A stretch of DNA of 64,000 bases from Bacteroidetes bacterium GWA2_40_15 (lineage in GTDB: Bacteria > Bacteroidota > Bacteroidia > Bacteroidales > VadinHA17), in contig MENI01000005.1 in assembly GCA_001768195.1 (NCBI GenBank), positions 34,999-98,998 of the forward strand, written 5' to 3'. The notes under the pieces were generated by a model. That model was not told where the DNA came from. It did no database searches and saw only the letters and a program-made list of their open reading frames with translations. This document shows positions 8,468 to 18,532 of this stretch, one piece after another (position 1 is the first letter of the stretch; each line of letters starts with the position of its first letter). The position numbers and the translations under genes were made by a program.

Positions 8468-9498
8468 TATCTGTTCCAGTTTGTTGTTTTTACCCAATCA
8501 GCAATATATTTAGCATTTTCAAACGGGATTCCAGGTATGAAACCATGGCCGAGATTGAAAATCCATTTATATTCTTTTTGACCAAATTCAATGTATTTCG
8601 CCAGTTCTTTTTCTATTACTGCCTGATCAGCAAAAAGAAGACGCGGATCGAGATTCCCTTGCAGACCAACATCGGGGTGAACCAATTTTCTGGCTTCGGT
8701 GACAGGTGTTTGCCAGTCGACACTCACAAAATCGCAGATATCGGGTGTTATATGTCTGAATCCTGTTCCTATATCCTTTGGGAAATAGATAAAAGGTATG
8801 CTCTTATTGCGCACAACCCTCGATATTTTTTTGATAGAAGGGAAAAACATCGATTTATAGAAATCGAAGGGGAGAAGTCCTCCGTGGGTTTCGAATAGCT
8901 GAAAGGAGTCTATTCCATGGGCAATTTGCTGCATAGCATATTCAATGGTAAGGTCTGTAATTGCTTCAATCAGTTTTTCAGTGATGCTTTTATTCTTATA
9001 GATAAACGAAATGGCATCAGGGAAACCCGATTTATTGCTTAATCCTTCGAGCATATAACAGAGAACCGTGAGCGGGGCGCCTGCAAAACCAATAAGAGGA
9101 GTGTTTTCAGGACGGGTTGTTACAATTTCATCGATTGCCCTGTAAATATATTGAAGCTTATCCGGGTCTGGATGCAGTTCAGTCATCGGATTTTTGAAAT
9201 TCTTCAGGGGTCTGTCAAATTTTGGTCCATGATCGGTAAAATCAAGCCCCATACCCATGGCATATGGAATTACCAGAATATCGGAAAACAGAATAGCAGC
9301 ATCTACCCCAAGATCATATACCGGCAAAAGGGTCACCTTAGCGGCAAGACCGGGATCACTCATCATCTGCCAGAACGAATGCTTAGCGCGAAGTTCGAGA
9401 TATGAGGGTAGCACCCTGCCTGCCTGCCGCATAAACCATACGGGAGGGCGTGAAGTTTTCTCCCCTTTCAGTGTATCGAGAAATATTGAATTTTGCAT
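8467..9498 (-). CDS. hemE: Uroporphyrinogen decarboxylase
   Basis: 343 residues, full family length. The substrate-binding motif PPVWFMRQAGR lies near residues 18-28, followed by LFSDILVIPYAMG, GFAGAPLTVLCYMLEG and the C-terminal NLGHGFIPGIPFENA. It decarboxylates the four acetate chains of uroporphyrinogen III to give coproporphyrinogen III, the HemN substrate. It overlaps hemN by one base and follows hemL by about 57 bases. Nothing unusual is seen. Confidence 0.95.
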   Translation of the reverse strand: MQNSIFLDTLKGEKTSRPPVWFMRQAGRVLPSYLELRAKHSFWQMMSDPGLAAKVTLLPVYDLGVDAAILFSDILVIPYAMGMGLDFTDHGPKFDRPLKNFKNPMTELHPDPDKLQYIYRAIDEIVTTRPENTPLIGFAGAPLTVLCYMLEGLSNKSGFPDAISFIYKNKSITEKLIEAITDLTIEYAMQQIAHGIDSFQLFETHGGLLPFDFYKSMFFPSIKKISRVVRNKSIPFIYFPKDIGTGFRHITPDICDFVSVDWQTPVTEARKLVHPDVGLQGNLDPRLLFADQAVIEKELAKYIEFGQKEYKWIFNLGHGFIPGIPFENAKYIADWVKTTNWNR

Positions 9499-9554
9499 GA
9501 ATAAATGTTCAGTCTGTTTAATCTTAAGAACAGGTCTTTCTTTCCTGTACCCTG

Positions 9555-10853
9555 TTATTGAGTTTTTAACATTTTCATGGCAGCAAGACTGGCCAGCTGA
9601 GCCTTTTTAATATCCTCATTGGTATGCGCATAAGAAACAAAAGCTGCTTCAAATTGAGACGGTGCAAGATAAATGCCATTCTCAAGAGCCAGTTTGAAAT
9701 AGCGCGCATACCTTGTAGTATCTGATTTTATAGCAGTATTATAAGAATCGACTTTCTTTTCTCCGGTAAAAAACAGTGTCATTAAAGAACCAATACGATT
9801 AATGATCCCGGGTATTCCGGTATTTTGAAGATTCTGTCGGAGTCCATTTTCCAATAAGGCTCCTTTTCGATCGAGCTCATTGTAAAAACCGGGTGTTTCG
9901 TCAATGATTTTAAGGGTTTCCAGGCCGGCGCTCATGGCAAGAGGATTTCCTGCAAGCGTTCCGGCCTGGTAAACCGGTCCTGTCGGTGCCAGTCTGTTCA
10001 TTATTTCCCTCTTTCCTCCGTATGCACCGACAGGCAGTCCCCCCCCAATGATTTTACCAAGTGTGGTTATGTCGGGAATTACACCATAATACTCCTGCGC
10101 TCCGCCTTTTGCAAGGCGAAAGCCGGAAATTACTTCATCAAATATCAGCAAGGCTCCATATTTAATAGTGATTTTTCGTAATCCTTCAAGAAAACCTGAT
10201 TCGGGAAGAAATACTCCCATGTTGGCAGGCACAGGCTCAACAATTATTGCAGCTACCTGATCGCCTTTCTGTTTAAAGATTTCTTCAACTGAAGACAAAT
10301 CGTTGTATTGAGCAATTAACGTATCTTTTGCGGTTCCCTGTGTAACACCGGGACTATCCGGATAGCCGAAAGTAAGCACTCCCGATCCGGCTTTAATCAG
10401 AAAACTGTCGGCATGACCATGATAGCAGCCCTGGAATTTGATTACCACGTCTCTTCCTGTATAGCCACGGGCCAGGCGCAAAGCGCTCATTGTAGCTTCA
10501 GTACCGGAATTTACCATACGAACAAGTTCCATAGAGGGTACCATTCTTTTTATCAGTTCAGCCAGCTCAGTTTCGGCAATAGTGGGCGCTCCATAGCTTG
10601 TTCCATGAACAGCAGCCATTTGAATGGCGTTTATGACTCTTTCATCAGCATGACCTAAGATCATTGGTCCCCATGAACTTACAAAGTCTATATATTCGTT
10701 ACCGTCAATATCAGTTATCCGGGCTCCTTTTGCCTGTTTTATAAAAATCGGATCGCCATGTACACTCTTAAATGCCCGTACAGGTGAGTTTACGCCGCCC
10801 GGAATGCTTTCCTGTGCGCGTTTGAATTCGTTTATGCTGTTTTGGATGTTCAT
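9555..10853 (-). CDS. hemL: Glutamate-1-semialdehyde 2,1-aminomutase
   Basis: 432 residues from the ATG at 10851-10853. The open frame extends 24 codons further, but [20 protein letters not shown] is the conserved start. Features seen are [41 protein letters not shown] and the PLP lysine in [21 protein letters not shown]. It isomerises glutamate-1-semialdehyde to 5-aminolevulinate, second step of the C5 pathway started by HemA. It sits between hemB and hemE. Confidence 0.95.
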   Translation of the reverse strand: MNIQNSINEFKRAQESIPGGVNSPVRAFKSVHGDPIFIKQAKGARITDIDGNEYIDFVSSWGPMILGHADERVINAIQMAAVHGTSYGAPTIAETELAELIKRMVPSMELVRMVNSGTEATMSALRLARGYTGRDVVIKFQGCYHGHADSFLIKAGSGVLTFGYPDSPGVTQGTAKDTLIAQYNDLSSVEEIFKQKGDQVAAIIVEPVPANMGVFLPESGFLEGLRKITIKYGALLIFDEVISGFRLAKGGAQEYYGVIPDITTLGKIIGGGLPVGAYGGKREIMNRLAPTGPVYQAGTLAGNPLAMSAGLETLKIIDETPGFYNELDRKGALLENGLRQNLQNTGIPGIINRIGSLMTLFFTGEKKVDSYNTAIKSDTTRYARYFKLALENGIYLAPSQFEAAFVSYAHTNEDIKKAQLASLAAMKMLKTQ

Positions 10854-10896
10854 GAGAAATTCTATGAAATAAAAAGTTATTGAAGTTTCAATAGTT

Positions 10897-11865
10897 TTAC
10901 AACCACTCTGCCATATCCCTGGCATGATAAGTAAGGATAATATCGGAACCGGCTCTTTTTATTGATGTAAGAATCTCGCGGACAATACGTTTCTCGTCGA
11001 TCCAGCCTTTCTCGGCAGCGGCTTTCACCATCGAAAATTCACCGCTCACATTGTAAGCAGCAATAGGGATATTAAATTCGTCTTTGGCACGGCGTATTAC
11101 ATCAAGATAACTTAACGCCGGTTTTACCATAATAATATCAGCCCCTTCTTCGATATCGAGAGCAATTTCGCGCATAGCTTCATCAGAGTTTGCCGGATTC
11201 ATCTGATATGAAGAGCGGTTGCCAAACTTTGGAGCGCTTTCTGCGGCCTCGCGAAAAGGGCCGTAAAAGGCCGATGCATATTTGGCAGAATAAGACATGA
11301 TGGGCAGATATGAAAATCCATGATCATCGAGCGCCAGGCGTATCCGGCCTACACGACCGTCCATCATATCGCTGGGAGCAACCATATCCACACCTGCACG
11401 TGCAAACGATAATGCCTGCAGTGCAAGTGTTTCGAGCGTTAAATCATTATCGACATCGCCATTCACAATGGTACCGCAATGCCCATGGGTGGTGTACTCG
11501 CAATTACATATATCAGCGATAAGAAATATATCGCTGATCTCTTTTTTTACGGCTTTGATGGCCTGTTGAACTATGGCATCGTCGCTGGTTGCCACCATCC
11601 CTGTTTCATCTTTATGAGCGGGTATTCCGAACAGCAAAACAGCTTTAATGCCTTTATCAACCAGTTGCTTACATTCATCCACAATATTGTCGACAGACAT
11701 CTGGTAATTACCTGGCATGGAACCAATCGGTTTTTTCACCTTAGAGCCTGAACAAACAAACAACGGCATAATTAAATCGTCAAGGGAAATGGTGGTTTCC
11801 GTAACCATTTTTTGTAAAATGGGATTTTTCCTGAGCCTTCTTAGGCGTGTTTTTGGAAAAGACAT
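10897..11865 (-). CDS. hemB: Porphobilinogen synthase (delta-aminolevulinic acid dehydratase)
   Basis: 322 residues, full length. It has the N-terminal RLRRLRKNP, the LIMPLFV strand, VMV-type Schiff-base lysine regions ([18 protein letters not shown] and [14 protein letters not shown]), and the metal-binding segment [12 protein letters not shown]. The Cys residues in that segment indicate a zinc-type active site. It condenses two 5-aminolevulinate molecules to porphobilinogen. It lies 4 bases downstream of hemD. Confidence 0.95.
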   Translation of the reverse strand: MSFPKTRLRRLRKNPILQKMVTETTISLDDLIMPLFVCSGSKVKKPIGSMPGNYQMSVDNIVDECKQLVDKGIKAVLLFGIPAHKDETGMVATSDDAIVQQAIKAVKKEISDIFLIADICNCEYTTHGHCGTIVNGDVDNDLTLETLALQALSFARAGVDMVAPSDMMDGRVGRIRLALDDHGFSYLPIMSYSAKYASAFYGPFREAAESAPKFGNRSSYQMNPANSDEAMREIALDIEEGADIIMVKPALSYLDVIRRAKDEFNIPIAAYNVSGEFSMVKAAAEKGWIDEKRIVREILTSIKRAGSDIILTYHARDMAEWL

Positions 11866-11869
11866 AATT

Positions 11870-12640
11870 TTATTTATTAATGGTATAGTAGTTTACAATT
11901 TCATCTGCCAGACCCTCGTATGTCGATTTTGCAGAAGTTACAAGGCAGGTTAACCCATGTTGTTCGACGGCACAGGCGGTTACTTTCCCGATGCTGGCAA
12001 CCCGTAGTTCGGGGTTTATATTTTCATGGCCAATAGCATCTGCAAAGTTATCGACACCAGAGGGGCTGGTAAATAAGACCAAATCGTAGCGGTTATTTTT
12101 AATACGTTCAATGGTATCGTTGGCCGCAACCTGAGCTTTTATAGCCTTATACACATCGATACGAGTGACGTTGGCGATTTTTGAAAGCCGTGTATGCAGG
12201 GTATCCGGGGCAAGATTCCCCAACGGAAGCAAAATGTTGCAGTTTTGCAGGGACTCTTTTTCTAACAGTTCATCTACAAGGTTTTCGGCTGTATTCTTAG
12301 TACCGGAATAATCTGCTTTTCTACCGTTATTTTCCAACTCCAACGCAGTTTTAACTCCTACTGCAGCTATTTTTACCCCTGATGGAATTTTGGAGACTTT
12401 ACCAATTTCTTTTAATAAACGATGGAAATATCTTACCCCGTTTGCACTGGTAAAAATAATCCATTGAAATTTTTCAATTTGCCATATAGCTTTTTGAATG
12501 GCAGGAGTTTGCTCCACTGCCAACAATTCTGTCATGGGAAAATCAACCACTGTTGCACCCAATTGTTCAAAAATATTCCTTATTTCAACTGATTTATGAA
12601 TGCTGACTGTTGATATAAAAACTTTTCCCTGAAGTATCAT
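11870..12640 (-). CDS. hemD: Uroporphyrinogen-III synthase
   Basis: 256 residues with the two-lobed HemD fold. Recognisable segments are FTSANGVRYFHRLL in lobe 1, VGVKTALELENNG, and FTSPSGVDNFADAI in lobe 2. It closes and inverts ring D of hydroxymethylbilane to uroporphyrinogen III, the branch point to heme and siroheme, both served by genes in this window. It overlaps hemC by 4 bases. HemD sequences are poorly conserved, so the operon position adds much of the confidence. Confidence 0.9.
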   Translation of the reverse strand: MILQGKVFISTVSIHKSVEIRNIFEQLGATVVDFPMTELLAVEQTPAIQKAIWQIEKFQWIIFTSANGVRYFHRLLKEIGKVSKIPSGVKIAAVGVKTALELENNGRKADYSGTKNTAENLVDELLEKESLQNCNILLPLGNLAPDTLHTRLSKIANVTRIDVYKAIKAQVAANDTIERIKNNRYDLVLFTSPSGVDNFADAIGHENINPELRVASIGKVTACAVEQHGLTCLVTSAKSTYEGLADEIVNYYTINK

Positions 12641-13575
12641 ATATTGTTTAAGAGTCTGATTTTCTGTATCAATTCCTTCGCTCCTTTATCAAGAAATTTT
12701 TTTGCAAGCACAAGAGCTGTTTTTTCGGCCGTTCTGATTTCTCCTTCCACAGATTCTCTAATCATTCCCGAACCGTCAGTATCAGAAACAACTCCGGATA
12801 TTTTAAAATTCTTATCGTCTGATTCTGAAAAGCATCCAATCGGAACCTGACATCCTCCTTCAAGAGCGCTTAGAAAAACTCTTTCAGCCTTCACCGCAAT
12901 TAAAGAGGGAATGTGATTAATTTCTAATACCATGGATTCTGTTTCATGATCATCATCCTTTATTTCTATGGCAATAGCTCCCTGACTGATAGCGGGAGTC
13001 ATGATAGAAGGATCAAGAATTTCAGAAATTTTATCCTGATATCCTAAACGCTGTAAACCTGCAGCAGCCATTATCATAGCAGTGCAATATCCTTCATCCA
13101 TTTTCTGAAGACGTGTATCAACATTACCACGGATATCCACAACCCTTAACTTACTGTTAAAATGAAGAAGCTGAGCCTTACGTCGCAGACTTGAAGTTGC
13201 AACAATATCATTCTCATCAAGCTCAGCTAGTTTTTTACCATTTATGCTTACCAGAGCATCGCGAACGTCACCACGCTTCAGTACTCCGGCAATTATTAAT
13301 CCTTCAGGCAATTCAGTGGGCATATCTTTTAAGCTGTGAACAGCCATATCGGCTTCGTTCTGAAGAAGTGAATTTTCAAGTTCCCTGGTAAAAAGACCCT
13401 TATCGCCTATTTTTGAGAGAGCAACATCCAGTATCTTATCTCCTCTGGTTTTAATGATCTGTATTTCGAAGACATTGCCCGGAAAGTGCTTTTCAAGTTG
13501 CTCTTTTACCAGATTTGCCTGGCAGAGAGCTAATTTGCTTCCACGAGTAGCAATTTTTACAGAGCAATTAGTCAT
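12637..13575 (-). CDS. hemC: Hydroxymethylbilane synthase (porphobilinogen deaminase)
   Basis: 312 residues, normal length. It has KIATRGSKLAL at the start, DKGLFTRELE, the catalytic HSLKDMPTELPEG, SSLRRKAQLL and the dipyrromethane-cofactor Cys in ALEGGCQVPIG. It polymerises four porphobilinogens. It overlaps hemA by 8 bases and hemD by 4, so translation is probably coupled. A second, degenerate HemC-like lobe is fused to CobA at 16898-18040. Confidence 0.95.
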   Translation of the reverse strand: MTNCSVKIATRGSKLALCQANLVKEQLEKHFPGNVFEIQIIKTRGDKILDVALSKIGDKGLFTRELENSLLQNEADMAVHSLKDMPTELPEGLIIAGVLKRGDVRDALVSINGKKLAELDENDIVATSSLRRKAQLLHFNSKLRVVDIRGNVDTRLQKMDEGYCTAMIMAAAGLQRLGYQDKISEILDPSIMTPAISQGAIAIEIKDDDHETESMVLEINHIPSLIAVKAERVFLSALEGGCQVPIGCFSESDDKNFKISGVVSDTDGSGMIRESVEGEIRTAEKTALVLAKKFLDKGAKELIQKIRLLNNI

Positions 13576-14830
13576 TTACAATGGGTTCAAATAAATCATT
13601 TATTACCTTAATGTATTCCGATTTTTTACCGTTTTTAGTAACCTCTTTAAGTTTTTTGATAAATATCCGGGCATACTTTTCTGAGATGTGCTCAGAGTAT
13701 TGTTCAATCAATTCATGTTCCTTAATTTTCCTTATCTTAAGAAAATCCTCAAGTTCAGCTTGCTGGATATTTTTCATATTTTCTTTGATGGAAATAATTG
13801 TTGGTGTAAGGTTCTGAATATCCATCCATTCCATAAATTCATCCTTAACCTCAGAAATTATAGCTGTACTATGATCAATAGCAGATTTTCTTCTTTCAAC
13901 ATTTTTGATAACTACAGCCTTCAAATCATCAACGCCATAATAATGTACATTTTCTATCTCATTTACACTTTTGGCAATATTTGATGGGACTGAAAGATCG
14001 ATATAAGCCTGGGTTTTATATTCTCTTCTAATCATGGCCTTTTCAGCCATATCCCTGTTAATGAGATGATTCTTAGATGATGTGGCTGTAATTACAAGAT
14101 CGCATTCAGGAATGTACGATTCGATTGCTGATAATTCTATCGCACTTCCCGTATATTTTTCAGCCAATTCTGCAGCCCTTGAGAATGTACGGTTCGCAAT
14201 GAAAAGCGCAGGATGATTTTTTTTCATTAAACATTGCAGAATAAGATCTCCGGTTTGGCCTGCTCCAATTAACATAATCGTTCGATTCTGAAGATCGGGA
14301 AATATCTCATTACAGAGTTCCACAGCAGCATAACTGACAGATGCTGCTCCCCTGTTAATATGTGTTTCTGTACGTATCCTCTTGCCTGCTTCAATAGCTT
14401 TTATAAATAATCTTGAAATAATACAATCTGTTAATTTATTGTTCTGTGCATAACGAAAAGCTTCTTTTACCTGGCCGAGAATCTGTTCTTCACCCAATAC
14501 CATAGATTCGAGCCCCGATGTAACTTTAAAAAGCTGTTCAACAGCCATCCCCATTGTGCAGAAATAAAATTCGCGAAGATTATAGTTGATGATTTTTTTG
14601 AATTTCATTAACTCATCTGTTATAAGACGATAAACTTCACTCTCCTTATCCATCCGGGTATTAAAATAAATTTCAGTACGGTTGCATGTCGATAAAATGA
14701 CTATGCCTTCGAGCTGAAGTATAAATTTGATATGATCTGCAAAAATTATTTTTTCGCGCTCATCAAACGCGTATAACTCCCTTACACTCACCGGAGCAGA
14801 TTTATGACTAATTCCCAGAATAGCTATCAT
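13568..14830 (-). CDS. hemA: Glutamyl-tRNA reductase
   Basis: 420 residues, full length and first gene of the tetrapyrrole operon. It shows GISHKSAPVSVRE, the catalytic Cys in ILSTCNRTEIY, LGEEQILGQVKEA, the NADPH loop MLIGAGQTGDL and VITATSSKNH, and the C-terminal dimerisation helix. It reduces glutamyl-tRNA to glutamate-1-semialdehyde, the committed C5-pathway step. The preceding 95 bases separate it from a histidine-kinase gene on the same strand and probably hold the operon promoter. Confidence 0.95.
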   Translation of the reverse strand: MIAILGISHKSAPVSVRELYAFDEREKIIFADHIKFILQLEGIVILSTCNRTEIYFNTRMDKESEVYRLITDELMKFKKIINYNLREFYFCTMGMAVEQLFKVTSGLESMVLGEEQILGQVKEAFRYAQNNKLTDCIISRLFIKAIEAGKRIRTETHINRGAASVSYAAVELCNEIFPDLQNRTIMLIGAGQTGDLILQCLMKKNHPALFIANRTFSRAAELAEKYTGSAIELSAIESYIPECDLVITATSSKNHLINRDMAEKAMIRREYKTQAYIDLSVPSNIAKSVNEIENVHYYGVDDLKAVVIKNVERRKSAIDHSTAIISEVKDEFMEWMDIQNLTPTIISIKENMKNIQQAELEDFLKIRKIKEHELIEQYSEHISEKYARIFIKKLKEVTKNGKKSEYIKVINDLFEPIVND

Positions 14831-14925
14831 AGAAAATTAAGATTGGGCGCTAATATATAATCCCGATTTTGAATTAATTTGGAATTTTTATAGGAGAGCC
14901 GATAAGCTAGCGATAAAAAATCCAG

Positions 14926-16194
14926 TCAATTAAAGATAATTGTGATGGTGTGAAAATTGTCCTGACAGAAATATTGAATGCTGCAATGATAATAATCGCA
15001 GATTTTTTTTACAATAGCCAGACCCAACCCAAGAGATTCCGGCTTATTGGAAGATTTTGTGAATCGTTTAAACAAATCTTCCTTATTGATATCCAGTTCC
15101 TTGCCGGAATTTCTGATGATCAGTTTGTTTACTTCTGTTATAATTTCAATATTGCCGGAAGGAACATTGTGATAAATTGAATTTTTCAAAAGGTTTAGCA
15201 GCATTATACTTATCAGATTGGAATCAGCCAATATAGTAATCTGATTATTATAATCTTTATGAAGTGTAATATTTTTTGATTGTATAATATCTTCAAAATT
15301 ATCGAGATGGTAATTAATATTTTCAACAATACTAACCTCTTCTTTATCAGGGAACTGGTTATTATCAATCTTAGAAAGTAAAATCAATGATCTGTTAAGA
15401 TTGGATAGCCTGATAGTACTGTTTTGAATGGATTGTATCAGATCAGTCTGCGATTTATTCAGGTCTTCATCTTGCAGAAGCAAATCTACTCTTGATTTGA
15501 TAATGGCCAGCGGGTTTTGTATTTCATGCGATATATTCTCTATAAACTCTTTAAGATTCTGGTAGTCTTGCTTTATGCGTTCATGCATCTGTTCAAATAC
15601 CTGGTTTAACAGGTTAAACTCGGTAATTTCCGATTCGGGAAAGGTTATTTCTTTCTTATCGGAAATATTGTAATCTTTAATCACATCTATGGTTTTGAAA
15701 AATTTTCCCCAGATACGCGAAAAAAAGTAATTGTTAAAAGCAATAATGAATAATAATAAAATGAGAGAAAGAAGTAATATTACAAATGCCACATATTCAA
15801 TAAGCTCGTCAGACATCAGCAGCGATTTGGAAATGGAAATACGAACAGGCTTTCCATCTAAGTTGGTCTCGTAACTGAGCATGCGGTAAGGTTGGTAACG
15901 TCCCATAATATTATCAAACAACAATGTATCCCTGAAAACAAACGTTGGATTATGAATGTCTTTAACTGGTAAAATCTGGTAATGAACCGGTAAATTGAAA
16001 ACTACCGAATCGATGCCAATGATATTGCCCTGGGGAGGATGTAGAATAACCTGGTGCATTTCTGTGACCAATTCCCTTTTCACTTCGTGGTTCATTATAT
16101 ACCGGAACGAGAAATAGAATACTATTCCTCCCCCAAAAAGGACAAACAGTGCGATGGTAAGAAAAAATAAAGTGGTTTTTGTAAGTAATTTCAA
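14926..16194 (-). CDS. Membrane sensor histidine kinase
   Basis: 422 residues. There is an N-terminal transmembrane helix (about 7-29), an extracytoplasmic loop of about 110 residues, and a second helix (about 134-156, very Leu/Ile-rich). The HisKA H-box is ENISHEIQNPLAI, followed by N-box LLNLLKNSIYHN and G2 box GLGLAIVKKI. The G1 box is weak (IIRNSGK), which is not rare in Bacteroidota kinases. It overlaps the response-regulator gene by 4 bases, so the pair is translationally coupled. The signal is unknown. Its position between the heme and siroheme/sulfite operons suggests, but does not show, a link to tetrapyrrole or sulfur demand. Confidence 0.9.
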   Translation of the reverse strand: MKLLTKTTLFFLTIALFVLFGGGIVFYFSFRYIMNHEVKRELVTEMHQVILHPPQGNIIGIDSVVFNLPVHYQILPVKDIHNPTFVFRDTLLFDNIMGRYQPYRMLSYETNLDGKPVRISISKSLLMSDELIEYVAFVILLLSLILLLFIIAFNNYFFSRIWGKFFKTIDVIKDYNISDKKEITFPESEITEFNLLNQVFEQMHERIKQDYQNLKEFIENISHEIQNPLAIIKSRVDLLLQDEDLNKSQTDLIQSIQNSTIRLSNLNRSLILLSKIDNNQFPDKEEVSIVENINYHLDNFEDIIQSKNITLHKDYNNQITILADSNLISIMLLNLLKNSIYHNVPSGNIEIITEVNKLIIRNSGKELDINKEDLFKRFTKSSNKPESLGLGLAIVKKICDYYHCSIQYFCQDNFHTITIIFN

Positions 16195-16868
16195 TTTTCA
16201 ATAAATTTATATCCGACACCATAAACCGTCTGCAAATATTTACCAACCCCTTTGTTTGTGAGTTTTTTCCTTAAATTTTTTATGTGAGCATACACAAAAT
16301 CGAAAGAGTCGGCCGAATCGATATAGTCGCCCCAAAGATGCTCGGCAATAGATTCCTTTGAAAGTACCCTGTCTTTATTGGTCACCAGGAAAAGCAGCAA
16401 ATCGAATTCTTTTCTGGTTAAATCCATTAACTTCCCTTTTATGTAAACTTCGTGCGCATCGGGTTTAATTTTTATTTCGTTCAGGGTAATGGTATTGCCG
16501 CCTTTGAAAAGTACACGCCGTGTAAGAGATTTTATTCGTGCATTCAGTTCAGCCAGGTGAAAAGGTTTGATCAGATAATCGTCAGCGCCGCTGTTAAGCC
16601 CTGAAATGCGATCGTCGAGAGTTTCGCGTGCTGAGGTTATAATAATCCCCCCTTTAAAATCCGATTCTTTCAGCTTTCTGATGATTTGAATTCCGTTACC
16701 GTCGGGTAAATTGAGATCGACCAGGATAATATCGTATGCATACAGGGAAATCTTATCGATTGCCGAATCGTAGGTAAGCGCATATTCGCACAAATAACCC
16801 TCGCTCTTCAGGTACGATACAATCGACTCCGACAGTTCTATTTCGTCTTCAACGATGAGAATCTTCAT
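16191..16868 (-). CDS. OmpR/PhoB-family response regulator
   Basis: 225 residues. The receiver domain (1-115) has acidic pair VEDE, phospho-acceptor in IILVDLNLPDGNG, Thr/Ser in IIITSARE and Lys in YLIKPF. The C-terminal winged helix (about 130-225) has LTRKEFDLLLFLV and VYGVGYKFIEN. It is the partner of the kinase at 14926-16194 and begins about 30 bases downstream of the CobA-fusion gene. Confidence 0.93.
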   Translation of the reverse strand: MKILIVEDEIELSESIVSYLKSEGYLCEYALTYDSAIDKISLYAYDIILVDLNLPDGNGIQIIRKLKESDFKGGIIITSARETLDDRISGLNSGADDYLIKPFHLAELNARIKSLTRRVLFKGGNTITLNEIKIKPDAHEVYIKGKLMDLTRKEFDLLLFLVTNKDRVLSKESIAEHLWGDYIDSADSFDFVYAHIKNLRKKLTNKGVGKYLQTVYGVGYKFIEN

Positions 16869-16897
16869 GAATGACGTCTTTTTTATGCAAACTTAGT

Positions 16898-18040
16898 CTA
16901 TTTTATTATAGAATGATTTACCATTACGGTATTACCGGCAATTACGAGTAAAGGGCTTTGAAATATATTTGTTCCTTTCAGGATTTCATATAACCTTCCG
17001 GTAATTATTCGTTGTCCGGGTAATGAAATGTTTTCAATAAGGGCAATGGGTATATTCGTTGGTCTTCCTGCTGCGATCAGTTTATTCAGAATGATGTGTA
17101 AAGTCGATGCCGGCATATAAAATACGATAGTATCTGTATCGGGGATGTGTATACTGCTTTCAGGATGCCCGGTGCAAAAGGACACTGATGAAGAGATACC
17201 TCGTTGGGTAAGAGGAATGCCGGCAATGGCAGCAGCTGCCAAAGCGGAAGTGATGCCGGGAATGATCTCCACATCGATCAGTCGTTGTTTCAGATAACAG
17301 AACTCCTCACCGCCACGGCCAAAGATCATGGGGTCGCCGCCTTTGATCCGCACTACCTTTTTACCGCTGATAGCCGCTCTGTATAACAGTTCATTGATCT
17401 CATCCTGTTCTTTCATGTGCAGATCTTTTCGTTTACCTGCTTTGATCTTTTTACCTTTAAAGTTTTCGAGGTAGGTATCATCCAACAAACTGTCATAAAA
17501 AATAATATCTGCCTGTTGTAATGCCTTCTGTGCTTTTATTGTGAGTAATTCCGGGTCACCCGGCCCAAAGCCGGCAATATAAACTTTCCCGTATTTTTTT
17601 CGGCAATCAATAGGGGAAAAGAGATTTTTAAGAAATAAATTTTCTTTTTTAGCAATTACAACCAGTTGTTCTTGTAAGGATTTAGTTTTAACCTGTGATG
17701 CCGGTTCATTAAGTTTTCTATTGTTATTGCTGATCATGCAGTCGGTCTTATCAGACGAATCAGTTAAAGCAATGACATCAAGACCTGCCGGTAAAGGATA
17801 CGGCAGATTTTTGGCTGAATGAATGGCTATGTCTCCTTCGTCTGATAGGATCGCTTCATCAAGTTTGCGGGTAAAAAAATCTGTTGGTGTATTGGCATAC
17901 AAAGATATCTCTTTGTGTTTATCGACATGACTTTGAATTTTTAATATCTCGTATGTAACATTTGGAAGAAGCATCATTAATTCCTCAACCTGTTTGATTA
18001 CAAGGCTACCCGAACGAGTTACTATTTTAAGTCTGTTCAT
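16898..18040 (-). CDS. cobA: Uroporphyrinogen-III C-methyltransferase with N-terminal degenerate HemC lobe
   Basis: 380 residues from ATG 18038-18040 (MNRLKIVTRSGSL). Residues about 1-110 resemble HemC domain 1 (FFTRKLDEAIL, IAIHSAKNLPYPLPAGLD), but the catalytic Asp of HSLKDMP is Asn. Residues about 125-150 (KKENLFLKNLFS) resemble the HemC C-terminal lobe, so the middle lobe seems missing. Residues about 150-380 are a complete SAM methyltransferase: VYIAGFGPGDPELLT, VVRIKGGDPMIFGRGGEE, PGITSALAAAAIAGIPLTQRG. It makes precorrin-2 from uroporphyrinogen III. It is the last gene of the sulfur operon and supplies siroheme to the sulfite reductase. Confidence 0.88.
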   Translation of the reverse strand: MNRLKIVTRSGSLVIKQVEELMMLLPNVTYEILKIQSHVDKHKEISLYANTPTDFFTRKLDEAILSDEGDIAIHSAKNLPYPLPAGLDVIALTDSSDKTDCMISNNNRKLNEPASQVKTKSLQEQLVVIAKKENLFLKNLFSPIDCRKKYGKVYIAGFGPGDPELLTIKAQKALQQADIIFYDSLLDDTYLENFKGKKIKAGKRKDLHMKEQDEINELLYRAAISGKKVVRIKGGDPMIFGRGGEEFCYLKQRLIDVEIIPGITSALAAAAIAGIPLTQRGISSSVSFCTGHPESSIHIPDTDTIVFYMPASTLHIILNKLIAAGRPTNIPIALIENISLPGQRIITGRLYEILKGTNIFQSPLLVIAGNTVMVNHSIIK

Positions 18041-18512
18041 GTTCAGTTTTTTCAGATGTATCATTCGCAATCAAACGTTTTATTTTATTTCTCCATTCGA
18101 TGGCTTTTTTAACATTTATGCCGTTTGAACTCACGGCAATTGTCAGGTAATCTTTTTTAAAGACAGCAGGAGTAATGAAATCACATAACCCCGGATCATC
18201 CACCACGTTTACTAATATCCCTAATTTAACAGCGTCTGATTTTATTTGTGCGTTCACTGTCCTGTTGCTAGTGCAGGCATATACAATCGAATAATGATGC
18301 AAATCATAAAAATGATATTCTTTGGTTATCTGCTTAAAACCGGTTTGTCGGATATCTTCACATATTTCTATCGCCAAAATGGTTATTTTATCAGTAAACA
18401 TTGAAAGGGCCGACAGTTTCCGTGCTGCAATCCTGCCACCACCTATGATCAAAATATGTTTGTTTGAGATATCTAACCAAACAGGTAAATAAATATTCTG
18501 TTTAGATTTCAT
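18027..18512 (-). CDS. Precorrin-2 dehydrogenase / sirohydrochlorin ferrochelatase-type (CysG N-domain)
   Basis: 161 residues. It begins YLPVWLDISNKHILIIGGGRIAARKL, the NAD-binding site of Met8/CysG-N enzymes. It continues with YACTSNRTVN and VNVVDDPGLCDFITPAVF, whose Asp is the general base for dehydrogenation and chelation. It ends soon after the AVSSNGINVKKA segment, so only the first domain of the ~200-residue family is complete. It oxidises precorrin-2 to sirohydrochlorin and may insert iron. It overlaps the CobA fusion by about 14 bases and follows the sulfite reductase by about 20, so siroheme is made where it is used. Confidence 0.88.
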   Translation of the reverse strand: MKSKQNIYLPVWLDISNKHILIIGGGRIAARKLSALSMFTDKITILAIEICEDIRQTGFKQITKEYHFYDLHHYSIVYACTSNRTVNAQIKSDAVKLGILVNVVDDPGLCDFITPAVFKKDYLTIAVSSNGINVKKAIEWRNKIKRLIANDTSEKTEHEQT

Positions 18513-18532
18513 ATTCTTTGGTACATATCGGG

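Noticed and set aside
8251-8898. 215-residue open frame antisense to hemN and hemE
   Set aside because: No domain, and both genes on the other strand are clearly real; it is a shadow frame.
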